A DNA stretch of 8,505 nt from Tannerella sp. (lineage in GTDB: Bacteria; Bacteroidota; Bacteroidia; Bacteroidales; Tannerellaceae). How positions within the stretch are numbered: position 1 is the stretch's first letter; every line of letters begins with the position of its first letter. The notes under the pieces were generated by a model that did no database searches, was not told the origin of the DNA, and saw only the letters and a list, made by a program, of their open reading frames with translations. The DNA lies in NCBI GenBank assembly GCA_031272655.1, contig JAISTJ010000047.1, positions 1 through 8,505 of the forward strand, read 5' to 3'. Positions 1 to 6,722 of the stretch are shown here, in pieces. A program made the translations under genes and the position numbers.

Positions 1-119
1 AAAATGACGCCCTTTAATAAATGAGCAGGTTCGATAGCCTGCTGATTTTTAGCGGTAACGAGGCTTGCCGCCTTCTGCACCGCCTCTTGCGATTTTATTG
101 TAAAATTGTCTAAATTCAT
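1..119 (-). CDS. clpB: ClpB disaggregase, N-terminal fragment (cut by window edge)
   Basis: The minus-strand frame starts with ATG at 119 and runs off the left edge, giving about 39 residues that begin MNLDNFTIKSQEAVQKAA and continue to AIEPAHLLKGVI. This is the start of the Clp N-terminal domain: the F-T-x-K-x-Q-E-A pattern and the E-P-x-H-L-L motif are characteristic of ClpB, and the wording is close to Bacteroidetes ClpB. ClpB is a cytosolic hexameric AAA+ chaperone that pulls proteins out of aggregates together with DnaK/DnaJ/GrpE. Only the substrate-facing N-domain start is visible; the two ATPase modules lie outside. It is divergent from the esterase operon across a 197-bp AT-rich spacer. 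I see neither a clean TAnnTTTG promoter nor a CIRCE heat-shock operator for it. ClpA/ClpC share the N-domain fold, but the residues fit ClpB best. Confidence 0.85.
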   Translation of the reverse strand, partial: MNLDNFTIKSQEAVQKAASLVTAKNQQAIEPAHLLKGVI

Positions 120-129
120 CTTTTTTAAA

Positions 130-153
130 TTAAGAATTAATAATTAAGAATTA
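130..153. repeat. AT-rich tandem direct repeat in clpB leader
   Basis: The 10-base unit TTAAGAATTA occurs at 130-139 and again at 144-153, separated by ATAA. It sits 11-34 bases upstream of the clpB start codon, so it lies in the clpB 5' leader or promoter. It may be a dispersed intergenic repeat or simply AT-rich leader sequence. The rest of the spacer (154-316) holds only the esterase promoter, annotated separately. Confidence 0.45.
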
Positions 154-259
154 GGATTTATATCGAAATTCCGTTATGTTTGGTCAAAAACAATGCCGAC
201 TATTATAGACTGACAAAATGGCAGATGCGATATTATTTTCAAAGCTTTTTTATTTTTTA

Positions 260-289
260 TTGGAAAATCAATAATTATTATTATCTTTG
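260..289 (+). promoter_or_regulatory. Bacteroidetes-type promoter of the esterase/fucosidase operon
   Basis: TATCTTTG at 282-289 matches the Bacteroidetes -7 consensus TAnnTTTG exactly. A TTG at 260-262 serves as the -33 element, with 19 bases between them. Transcription would begin near 295, leaving a leader of about 20 nt before the ATG at 317. No operator or riboswitch-like structure is evident around it. Confidence 0.6.
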
Positions 290-316
290 TCGCAAAATTT
301 TTAATACTGTTGGACA

Positions 317-1189
317 ATGAAGAAAATTTATTTAATGTATGCGATGATTGTGATGACTGCAAACATCGCTTTGGCACAGCGAGGTGTTGTGTATGAGACA
401 CGCACCGTTAAGAGTGAGATCCTGAAGGTCGAGCGCAAGTATTCCATATATTTGCCGCCCGGATATGAAGAGTCCGATCAGAGCTATCCGGTACTGTACC
501 TGTTGCATGGAGCGGGGGACGACCATACCGGCTGGGTACAGTTCGGGCAGGTGCAATACATTGCAGATAAGGCTATTACGGAGGGCAAATCGGCTCATCT
601 TATAATAGTTATGCCGGATGCGAACACCGGTCGAAGAGGCTATTTCAACGACATTCGCGGCGACTTCAACTACGAGGATTTCTTTTTTAAAGAGCTGATT
701 CCTCACATCGAAAAGACTTACCGCGTCAGGGCTGACCGCCACTACCGCGCTGTATCAGGCTTGTCAATGGGTGGCGGCGGGACAATCTTCTACTCGCTAC
801 ATCATCCCGAAATGTTTGCCGCTGCCGCGCCGTTGAGCGCTTCAACCGGCAGCTGGGAACTCGGACAGCTCAAATCCCGTCTCGGCGATGCCGCTACCAA
901 AGTTTCGGATGAAAAGATTGAGGAATATTTCAAGCGCCACAGCGTAGAGGGCATTTTGAACAACGCTTCACAAGAGGAGAAAGACAGTTTCAAACGCATC
1001 CGCTGGTACATAAGTTGCGGCGATGACGACTTTCTTTACGAAGGTAACAGTCTGATGCACATTGCTTTCCGCAAGGCAGAGATACCTCATGAGTACCGTG
1101 TAAAGGACGGCGGACACACATGGACATACTGGCGCATGGAACTCCCCTTAGTCCTCGAATTTGTATCAAAATCGTTTATGCAATTTTGA
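317..1189 (+). CDS. Secreted CE1-like carbohydrate esterase (putative esterase, alpha/beta hydrolase)
   Basis: This 290-residue alpha/beta-hydrolase belongs to the putative esterase family (PF00756) that contains CE1 feruloyl and acetyl-xylan esterases. Residues 1-20 form a signal peptide (MKK, hydrophobic stretch, cleavage near ALA-Q), so it is exported. The fold markers are in order: YSIYLPPGY (43-50), HGAG (64-67) near the oxyanion hole, VMPDA (98-102), the nucleophile elbow GLSMGG with Ser150, an acidic cluster GDDD (235-238) as likely source of the catalytic Asp, and DGGHTW with His267. The length is that of a single catalytic domain with no CBM. It is the first gene of a tight operon with two GH29 genes, so it probably removes acyl groups (acetyl or feruloyl) from a fucosylated glycan. 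The actual acyl group and sugar cannot be read from the sequence. Confidence 0.85.
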   Translation: MKKIYLMYAMIVMTANIALAQRGVVYETRTVKSEILKVERKYSIYLPPGYEESDQSYPVLYLLHGAGDDHTGWVQFGQVQYIADKAITEGKSAHLIIVMPDANTGRRGYFNDIRGDFNYEDFFFKELIPHIEKTYRVRADRHYRAVSGLSMGGGGTIFYSLHHPEMFAAAAPLSASTGSWELGQLKSRLGDAATKVSDEKIEEYFKRHSVEGILNNASQEEKDSFKRIRWYISCGDDDFLYEGNSLMHIAFRKAEIPHEYRVKDGGHTWTYWRMELPLVLEFVSKSFMQF

Positions 1190-1213
1190 TAAATTCCTTA
1201 ATATCAATTATTT

Positions 1214-2719
1214 ATGAGATTTTTTGTTTTATTATCTTTCGCGGCTGTAATTATAGCTTGCAAACAACAAAAGTCCCCTACTCCGGAGCAAGTCGCCGCC
1301 GACCGCGCCCGCGGCATAGAGCTGCCTAAAACCATAGGCGTTTACCAATGGACAAAAGACTATGTCGAAGATGTCCCCGACGATGATTATATCCACGCAT
1401 CGGTCGCTGCCCATGAAGCCTTCAGAGACATCAAATACTCAGTTCGCATCCACTGGGGCGTCTATTCAAAATGGGGTATCGAAGCATCATGGCCGTTTAT
1501 CAACCGGTTCGGACCGTTAGCTATGGACGCCGCAAAGAAACAGGAATACATGGACCTCTACAAGACGTTCAACCCCACGCAGTTCAACGCCGACGAGTGG
1601 ATAGACTGGTTCAAATCGTGCGGCATGCAGGCTTTCGCTTTCACAACAAAGCACCACGATGGCTTCTCAATGTACCACACTGCTACCCGCGTACATCAAC
1701 GTCTTAACTATTTGCAGGGCGACAGCGCCGGTCTGGAACCGGTCATCGAAGACTGCGACGTGGCTTACAGCATCGCCGAAACACCCTTCAAACGCGACAT
1801 CGTAGGCGAACTCTGCGACGCCGCCCATCGCAAAAATTTTAAGATAGACCTCTACTATTCGCATCCGGACTGGTACGACGCCGACTTTCGCCCCTACATA
1901 AGCCACCCTGCAGGCTATATCCCGCGCACTCCCGAAGCTACCGACCGCTTCGTAAAACGGCACCGCGAACAGCTTACCGAACTGCTTACAAAATACGGTA
2001 AGATTGATATGGTATGCCTTGACATGTCGCTCGGCGCCGACGTCTGGCCTGAAATCAAAAAGACGGTCAAAATCATGCGCAGCTTGCAGCCGGACGTGAT
2101 GATTCGCGTTCGTGGCATAGGCAACTATGGCGACTACTTCCAACCGGAACAGGAAATCCCCGCCGACGCCCTCAAAACCAACATGCCTTGGATGAGCATC
2201 TGCCTGCTGGGTAAAATTTTCGCTTTCGACCCTGTCGCGGAAAACTATAAGGGCGCTAAGTGGGTGATACACAGCCTTATAGAGTGTGTCGCCAAAGGAG
2301 GTAGCTTTATGGTATGTATCGGACCCGACGAGTTCGGCAAGTTCCACCCCGAAGCAGTGCGACAGCTAAACGAGGTTGGCGAGTGGCTGAAAATCAACGG
2401 CAAAGGCATCTACGAAACGCGCGGACGAGACGTCTGGCATTCGGGCGATTTCTACTTCACACGAAGCAAAAACAGCAAACGAGTTTATGCTTTCACTGAG
2501 AATGCGGAGACGTTGCGTGCAACCTCTGTTGTAGAGCGAGAAACATCTCTACATATCCCTGCCATCACCCCACGAAAAGGCGGCAAAGTCTATATGTTCG
2601 GCAACAAGAAGCCGCTGAAATGGCAACAAGCCGGCGATGGCGTGGACGTCGAAATCCCAGCCAATGTTACAGAAAACCTCCCCTGCAAATACGCATGGGG
2701 ATTTGAGATTGAAGTTTGA
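1214..2719 (+). CDS. GH29 alpha-L-fucosidase-like lipoprotein (divergent paralogue)
   Basis: This 501-residue glycoside hydrolase family 29 homologue would remove alpha-L-fucose by a retaining mechanism. Residues 1-16 are a lipoprotein signal (lipobox VIIAC, Cys16). The following KQQKS lacks the acidic residues of Bacteroidetes surface-export signals, so a periplasm-facing lipoprotein is inferred. Conserved sites: IHWG (His80), GIEASW (Glu90, Trp93), TTKHHDGF (His147/His148), YYSHPDW (from Tyr214), nucleophile candidate Asp270 in VCLD, Arg300, and GDYFQPEQ (Glu312). The family W-E motif that the next gene has as WETC is WMSIC here (Met327), so one candidate catalytic glutamate is missing. It also has an insert of about 23 residues after HHDGF. 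It lies 24 bp after the esterase and 27 bp before the second GH29. Activity is plausible but uncertain; it could have altered specificity or be a degenerate enzyme. Confidence 0.85.
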   Translation: MRFFVLLSFAAVIIACKQQKSPTPEQVAADRARGIELPKTIGVYQWTKDYVEDVPDDDYIHASVAAHEAFRDIKYSVRIHWGVYSKWGIEASWPFINRFGPLAMDAAKKQEYMDLYKTFNPTQFNADEWIDWFKSCGMQAFAFTTKHHDGFSMYHTATRVHQRLNYLQGDSAGLEPVIEDCDVAYSIAETPFKRDIVGELCDAAHRKNFKIDLYYSHPDWYDADFRPYISHPAGYIPRTPEATDRFVKRHREQLTELLTKYGKIDMVCLDMSLGADVWPEIKKTVKIMRSLQPDVMIRVRGIGNYGDYFQPEQEIPADALKTNMPWMSICLLGKIFAFDPVAENYKGAKWVIHSLIECVAKGGSFMVCIGPDEFGKFHPEAVRQLNEVGEWLKINGKGIYETRGRDVWHSGDFYFTRSKNSKRVYAFTENAETLRATSVVERETSLHIPAITPRKGGKVYMFGNKKPLKWQQAGDGVDVEIPANVTENLPCKYAWGFEIEV

Positions 2720-2746
2720 TTTTACAACAAAATAATCTATTTTTAT

Positions 2747-4030
2747 ATGAAAAAGTTTTTTCTACTTGCAGTTACTTTAACTTATTGTTTTACAGGCATT
2801 TTAGCGCAGAAGGCTGTTGTTTATGATGTGCCTTCGGCGGCTGGAAACAGGATTGAGAAATGGAAAGATGCGCGTTTCGGGATGTTCATTCATTGGGGCC
2901 CGGTAGCGCTCAAAGGCACTGAGATAGGCTGGTCGCGCGGACGGGAAATACCTGTGGATGAGTACGATAATCTCTACAAACAATTTAACCCAGTGAAATT
3001 CAACGCCGATGACTGGGTCAGCGTGGCTAAGACCGCAGGAATGAAGTATATTGTGCTGACTACCAAGCATCACGATGGTTTCTGCCTATGGAACACCCGC
3101 CAAACGGAGCATAATGTTATGAACTCGCCTTTCGGACGCGATGTAGTGAAAGAACTTGCGGAAGCATGCCGCCGTCAGGGTATCGCTTTCGGCACATACT
3201 ATTCAACGTGCGACTGGCATCATCCCGACTTTCCTCTGACAAGCCCCGGAGGCAGCGTGCGTCGCGACAAAAGCGACCTCGAAAACTATACCCTTTACCT
3301 GAAACGTCAGGTTGCGGAATTGATAGTTAACTACGGGCCGCTGTTTTCCATTTTCTTCGATGTGCCGCAAGAGTTTGACAATGCGCGTGGCGAGCGGGTC
3401 ATTGATTTCGTCCGCCAGATGCAGCCTGATGTAGTGATAAACGACCGTACCGGTGCGGCAGGCGACTACAGCACGCCGGAACAGCGAATCGGCGAGTTCA
3501 ACAACACGCACCCGTGGGAAACGTGCATGACTATTGGCGACCAGTGGGCATGGAAACCCGACGAGCGCGTCAAATCTCTTGAACAGTGCCTGCACGGACT
3601 TATCCGCTCTGCCGGTGGAGATGGCAATTTCCTCTTCAACGTAGGCCCTAAACCCGACGGCGAAATTGAACCGTTTCAGGTTGAGCGACTTACAGAGATG
3701 GGCAACTGGCTGCAGAAATACGGCTACACTATTTATGAGACACGCGGCGGCCCTATCAAGACTACCGAAAAGTACGTTTCCACCCGCAAAGGGAATATGA
3801 TTTACCTGCATATCCTGAAATGGGATGATGCCAAGAAAGTGAAAATCACCCTTCCCGTGTTTGGCGATGCAAAAATCGTTTCCTGCAATCTTGCCGGCGG
3901 CGGAAAGTTGAAGGTAAACAAAAATGTGATAGAGTTTTCCGCAAAAGAACTCAAGCCGATTGATACTATCGTAGAGATTGAGCTTGATGGCGATGCGATG
4001 TCAATTGCGCCGATAGATGCTGTTCTCTGA
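2747..4030 (+). CDS. Secreted GH29 alpha-L-fucosidase
   Basis: This 427-residue GH29 alpha-L-fucosidase hydrolyses terminal alpha-L-fucose from glycans. Residues 1-20 form a type I signal peptide (cleavage near ILA-Q), so it is periplasmic or secreted rather than lipid-anchored. The full set of family residues is visible: FIHWG (His49), GTEIGW (Glu59, Trp62), TTKHHDGF (His108/His109), TYYSTCDW (Tyr151/Tyr152), nucleophile candidate Asp205 in FFD, NDR (Arg234), GDYSTPEQ (Glu245) and PWETCMT (Glu258). Glu245 and Glu258 are both acid/base candidates, because assignments differ among characterised GH29 enzymes. The motif GGDGNFLFNVGPKPDG (290-305) is typical of the barrel end. A short beta-rich region follows from about residue 340, and no CBM is present. 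It is the last gene of the operon; no convincing terminator hairpin follows. The WETCMT wording suggests the linkage-selective GH29 group, but I would not assign a linkage. Confidence 0.92.
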   Translation: MKKFFLLAVTLTYCFTGILAQKAVVYDVPSAAGNRIEKWKDARFGMFIHWGPVALKGTEIGWSRGREIPVDEYDNLYKQFNPVKFNADDWVSVAKTAGMKYIVLTTKHHDGFCLWNTRQTEHNVMNSPFGRDVVKELAEACRRQGIAFGTYYSTCDWHHPDFPLTSPGGSVRRDKSDLENYTLYLKRQVAELIVNYGPLFSIFFDVPQEFDNARGERVIDFVRQMQPDVVINDRTGAAGDYSTPEQRIGEFNNTHPWETCMTIGDQWAWKPDERVKSLEQCLHGLIRSAGGDGNFLFNVGPKPDGEIEPFQVERLTEMGNWLQKYGYTIYETRGGPIKTTEKYVSTRKGNMIYLHILKWDDAKKVKITLPVFGDAKIVSCNLAGGGKLKVNKNVIEFSAKELKPIDTIVEIELDGDAMSIAPIDAVL

Positions 4031-4056
4031 GGTTTTAGAAGAAATCCCTGTATAAC

Positions 4057-4088
4057 TTGACAAATGTCGGAAAAAACTCTTATCTTTG
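4057..4088 (+). promoter_or_regulatory. hflX promoter
   Basis: TATCTTTG at 4081-4088 is an exact -7 element. TTGACA at 4057-4062 supplies the -33 TTG, with 21 bases between TTG and the -7 box. Transcription would start near 4095, giving a leader of roughly 45 nt. The -7 box is overlapped by one arm of an inverted repeat (see the separate entry). Confidence 0.6.
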
Positions 4089-4136
4089 CGTTCGTCAATC
4101 GGTTGGTAATTGACAAAAGTTAAACAAACGCAAAGA
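4083..4136. repeat. Nested inverted repeats over the hflX promoter and leader
   Basis: TCTTTGCGTT at 4083-4092 is the perfect reverse complement of AACGCAAAGA at 4127-4136. Inside it, GTCAAT at 4094-4099 is the perfect reverse complement of ATTGAC at 4109-4114, with a 9-base loop. The outer left arm overlaps the -7 box TATCTTTG and so is mostly upstream of the expected transcription start. The outer pair is therefore better viewed as a DNA element than as an RNA hairpin. The inner pair could form a short hairpin in the hflX leader. TTGACAAA also occurs twice in the same spacer, at 4057-4064 and 4110-4117. Function is unknown. Confidence 0.45.
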
Positions 4137-4141
4137 ATTGC

Positions 4142-5368
4142 ATGAAAGAGTTTATTATAACGGAAGCGAAATCGGAGAATGCTGTGCTGGTGGGGCTTAT
4201 CACGCCGGAACAGAACGAGCGGCAAGTCAAGGAATACCTTGACGAACTGGCATTTTTGGCTGAAACTGCCGGTTTTACCGCTGTTAAAAATTTCTCCCAG
4301 AAGCTCGACCATCCTAATCAGACTACTTTTGTCGGAACAGGCAAGTTACAGGAAATTAAAAGCTATGTATCTGATAATGAGATAGGTTTAGCTATATTTG
4401 ACGACGAACTGTCTGCCAAACAGATGCGTAACATCGAAAAAGAGCTTGGCATAAAGATACTTGACCGCACAAGCTTGATACTTGACATTTTTGCCCAGCG
4501 GGCGCAGACGGCTTATGCCAAAACGCAGGTGGAACTTGCCCAGTATCAGTACATGTTGCCGCGCCTGACCCGTTTGTGGACGCACCTTGAGAGGCAACGG
4601 GGCGGCGGCGTAACGATGCGCGGACCGGGCGAAACGCAGCTCGAAACCGACCGCCGGATAATTCTCGAAAAGATTTCCAAATTGAAAAAGGATCTTGTTG
4701 ATATTGACCGCCAGATGTCGTCGCAACGCAAGAACCGCGGCAAAATGGTGCGTGTAGCGCTTGTAGGCTACACCAACGCAGGCAAGTCAACGCTTATGAA
4801 CGCACTTTGCAAAACTGATGTTTTCGCTGAAAATAAGCTCTTTGCGACCCTCGACACTACTGTCCGCAAGCTGATAATCGGCAATCTGCCTTTCCTGCTT
4901 TGCGACACTGTAGGTTTCATCCGCAAACTTCCGACCGAGTTGATTGAATCGTTCAAATCCACGCTCGACGAGGTGCGCGACGCCGATCTGCTTCTTCACG
5001 TTGTAGATATCTCGCATCCTGCTTTTGAAGAGCAGATAGAGGAAGTAAACCGCACGCTCGCAGAGATAGACAACACGCATAAGCCTGTGGTTATGATATT
5101 TAACAAGATTGACAAATTCTCTTTTACCCCAAAAGAGGAAGACGACCTGACCCCTCCGACGCGCGAAAACATATCTCTTGACGAGCTGAAAGCTACATGG
5201 ATGCACCGGATGCCGGAGGGTTGCATCTTCATTTCCGCAAAAAAAATGCTTAATATTGAAGAATTACGTGCGCTGATGTACCGCCGCGTAAAGGAAATAC
5301 ACGTTACACGCTTTCCTTACAACGATTTCCTGTATCAGCACTACGACCTCGAAGACGAGGAACCGTAA
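4142..5368 (+). CDS. hflX: Ribosome-associated GTPase HflX
   Basis: This 408-residue HflX binds the 50S subunit and, in well-studied bacteria, splits stalled or hibernating ribosomes under stress. The N-terminal HflX domain (about 1-140) includes FVGTGKLQEI (63-72) and the Asp-rich IFDDEL (85-90). A linker follows with the family signature RGGGVTMRGPGETQLETDRR (153-172) and a basic coiled segment to about 200. The G domain follows: G1 GYTNAGKST (209-217), G2 ATLDTT (235-240), G3 DTVGF (255-259), G4 NKID (321-324) and G5 SAKK (365-368). All nucleotide-binding motifs are intact. A polar insertion lies at about 326-350, between G4 and G5. The ATG at 4142 is the first in frame after the promoter and gives a full-length protein. 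The stop codon abuts that of the opposite-strand guanylyltransferase gene, so the two transcripts probably overlap at their 3' ends. Confidence 0.95.
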   Translation: MKEFIITEAKSENAVLVGLITPEQNERQVKEYLDELAFLAETAGFTAVKNFSQKLDHPNQTTFVGTGKLQEIKSYVSDNEIGLAIFDDELSAKQMRNIEKELGIKILDRTSLILDIFAQRAQTAYAKTQVELAQYQYMLPRLTRLWTHLERQRGGGVTMRGPGETQLETDRRIILEKISKLKKDLVDIDRQMSSQRKNRGKMVRVALVGYTNAGKSTLMNALCKTDVFAENKLFATLDTTVRKLIIGNLPFLLCDTVGFIRKLPTELIESFKSTLDEVRDADLLLHVVDISHPAFEEQIEEVNRTLAEIDNTHKPVVMIFNKIDKFSFTPKEEDDLTPPTRENISLDELKATWMHRMPEGCIFISAKKMLNIEELRALMYRRVKEIHVTRFPYNDFLYQHYDLEDEEP

Positions 5369-6448
5369 TTACATAAATTCCTCATTATATTTAAGTTGCG
5401 CATCCGCCATGAACTGCTTGATGCGTTGCTCATCGTCCTTACGGCAAATCAGCAGCACATTACCGTTTTCAGCCACAATATAATCTTTAAGTCCCTGAAT
5501 AACAGCCAATCTGGAAGAATTGCCAAGCGAGATAATGTTGTTCTCGCTTTCGTAGAGCAGTGTCCGCGTTTTGAGCGCCGCATTATTGTTATCGTCTTTT
5601 GCGGCAATATCAAACAGCGAGCCCCATGTCCCGAGATCAGCCCACCCAAAGTCCACACACTGCATAAACACATTACCGGCCTTCTCCATAATGCCGTAAT
5701 CAACCGAAATATTCGGGCAGTAAGGAAAATGCAGATTTATAAACTCCTGTTCTTCAGGAGTATTAAACTTGTCGGCGCCAAGATTGAAGCGTGCCGAAAT
5801 TTCCGGCAGAAACTTTTCTACGGCACTCAGGATAGTTTTGACATTCCAGAGGAAGATGCCCGAATTCCAGAAGAACTCACCGCTTTCCATAAAGACTTTC
5901 GCGAGGTCAGAGTTAGGTTTCTCGGTGAAAGTCTTGACTTTACAGAAGTCATTCCGTATCGCTTCACTGCTTTGGATATAACCATATCCCGTTTCGGGGC
6001 GGCTCGGTTTGATGCCGAGCGTCAGAAGCGCATCGTTATTACGCACAAAATCAAGCCCTTTCGCTATAGCTTCCAGAAACTCATTTTCTTTGAGTATGAG
6101 GTGATCTGAAGGCGCAACGACGATGTTGGCGTCGGGATTGCACGCTTTGATGCGATACGCGGCGTAAGCAATACACGGTGCAGTGTTACGGCGCTGCGGC
6201 TCAAGCAGTATTTGGCTCTCGTGAAGCAACGGTAGCTGCTCCTTGACCAATTCAGCATACTTCTCATTAGTAACTATCAGGATATTCTCTAAAGGAATGA
6301 TTTTGGCGAAGCGGTCAACCGTTTGTTGCAGCAACGACCGTCCTGTGCCGAAGAAGTCAAGAAACTGCTTCGGGTAGCTCTCGCGGCTGAAGGGCCAAAA
6401 ACGGCTTCCGATACCTCCTCCCATTATAACGCAAAAATTGTTTTTCAT
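5369..6448 (-). CDS. manC: Mannose-1-phosphate guanylyltransferase (GDP-mannose pyrophosphorylase)
   Basis: This 359-residue cytosolic nucleotidyltransferase makes GDP-mannose from mannose-1-phosphate and GTP. GDP-mannose feeds capsule, LPS and glycoprotein mannosylation and is the precursor of GDP-fucose. The pyrophosphorylase signature GGGIGSRFWPFSRESYPKQF spans residues 10-29. It is followed by NTAP (88-91), PSDH (113-116), ETGYGYI (152-158), FTEKP (174-178), WNSGIF (194-199), VDYGIMEK (249-256) and GWADLGTW (268-275). The protein ends soon after the nucleotidyltransferase core and a short beta-helix-like region (about 300-340), so it lacks the phosphomannose isomerase domain of bifunctional ManC/AlgA enzymes. 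The minus-strand start ATG is at 6448. It is convergent with hflX with no spacer and divergent from the tRNA-Leu gene. A link to the upstream fucosidase operon through fucose is possible but not shown by position or strand. The symbol rfbM is also used for this enzyme. Confidence 0.93.
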   Translation of the reverse strand: MKNNFCVIMGGGIGSRFWPFSRESYPKQFLDFFGTGRSLLQQTVDRFAKIIPLENILIVTNEKYAELVKEQLPLLHESQILLEPQRRNTAPCIAYAAYRIKACNPDANIVVAPSDHLILKENEFLEAIAKGLDFVRNNDALLTLGIKPSRPETGYGYIQSSEAIRNDFCKVKTFTEKPNSDLAKVFMESGEFFWNSGIFLWNVKTILSAVEKFLPEISARFNLGADKFNTPEEQEFINLHFPYCPNISVDYGIMEKAGNVFMQCVDFGWADLGTWGSLFDIAAKDDNNNAALKTRTLLYESENNIISLGNSSRLAVIQGLKDYIVAENGNVLLICRKDDEQRIKQFMADAQLKYNEEFM

Positions 6449-6480
6449 CCGTCAAAAAAATTAGTTCTTGAATTAGAACA

Positions 6481-6488
6481 CAAAAATA
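6481..6488 (-). promoter_or_regulatory. Probable -7 element for the guanylyltransferase gene
   Basis: On the minus strand, 6488-6481 reads TATTTTTG, matching TAnnTTTG, 33 bases upstream of the ATG at 6448. No clean -33 TTG is found at the expected distance, and the region is very AT-rich, so a chance match is possible. A weak 5-bp inverted repeat (GTTCT 6464-6468, AGAAC 6475-6479) falls in the leader. Confidence 0.35.
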
Positions 6489-6551
6489 GCCTTTTTATGA
6501 TAAAATTCGTATTAAAAAAACTTAAATGTTCAATAATTTGAAAATTTTCCT

Positions 6552-6559
6552 TACCTTTG
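6552..6559 (+). promoter_or_regulatory. Probable -7 element of the tRNA-Leu promoter
   Basis: TACCTTTG at 6552-6559 fits TAnnTTTG and lies 39 bases before the mature tRNA 5' end, allowing a short leader for RNase P removal. The -33 element is not clear (TGTTC at 6527-6531 is at about the right spacing). No other promoter is seen before the LRR gene, so this one may serve both. Confidence 0.45.
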
Positions 6560-6598
6560 CGGCGTTTTTAAGCGACGATTTAGACGTTGCGACCTTAA

Positions 6599-6682
6599 GC
6601 CCAGATGGCGGAATTGGTAGACGCGCTGGTCTCAAACACCAGTGGATTCAACTCCATGCCGGTTCGATTCCGGCTCTGGGTA
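6599..6682 (+). tRNA. tRNA-Leu (anticodon CAA)
   Basis: A complete class II cloverleaf can be drawn. The acceptor stem is GCCCAGA (6599-6605) with TCTGGGT (6675-6681), whose first pair is a G-U wobble. The D-loop contains GGTAG. The anticodon stem is CTGGT (6626-6630) with ACCAG (6638-6642). The seven-base loop CTCAAAC places anticodon CAA at 6633-6635, which reads the UUG leucine codon. The long variable arm TGGA...TCCA (6643-6656) is typical of tRNA-Leu. The T stem GCCGG/CCGGC (6658-6662, 6670-6674) encloses TTCGATT. The discriminator base is A6682. The next bases are CCG, so the 3' CCA is not encoded and would be added enzymatically. Confidence 0.96.
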
Positions 6683-6722
6683 CCGCTCGAAAGCAAAACC
6701 TAACTGATTGACAATCAACAAG

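Noticed and set aside
120..316. CIRCE or other heat-shock operator upstream of clpB
   Set aside because: No TTAGCACTC/GAGTGCTAA-type inverted repeat is present in the spacer.
174..401. Small minus-strand open frame across the clpB/esterase spacer
   Set aside because: It overlaps the esterase promoter and signal peptide, its translation is rich in Ser, Ile and Lys as expected for AT-rich noncoding DNA, and no start context supports it.
1667..2347. Long open frame of 226 codons on the minus strand inside the first fucosidase gene
   Set aside because: It is fully antisense to a clear GH29 gene, shows no recognisable domain, and is what a GC-rich coding region produces on its opposite strand.
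3203..3811. 202-codon minus-strand open frame inside the second fucosidase gene
   Set aside because: It is antisense to an intact GH29 gene, with no motif, signal peptide or promoter of its own.
5396..6109. 237-codon plus-strand open frame opposite the guanylyltransferase gene
   Set aside because: The opposite strand encodes all pyrophosphorylase motifs without interruption; this frame has low-complexity composition and no recognisable family.
2747..6448. A fucose salvage and GDP-fucose unit formed by the fucosidases and the guanylyltransferase
   Set aside because: The genes are on opposite strands, separated by hflX with its own promoter, and no fucose kinase, GDP-mannose dehydratase or fucose isomerase is present; the shared sugar theme is not evidence of a unit.
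6526..6711. 61-codon plus-strand open frame covering the tRNA
   Set aside because: Most of it is the tRNA-Leu gene read as protein; the cloverleaf explains the sequence.
6708..6722. TTG at 6708 as the start of the LRR gene
   Set aside because: It adds only MTINK before the ATG at 6723, which already gives a standard signal peptide; nothing favours the rarer start.
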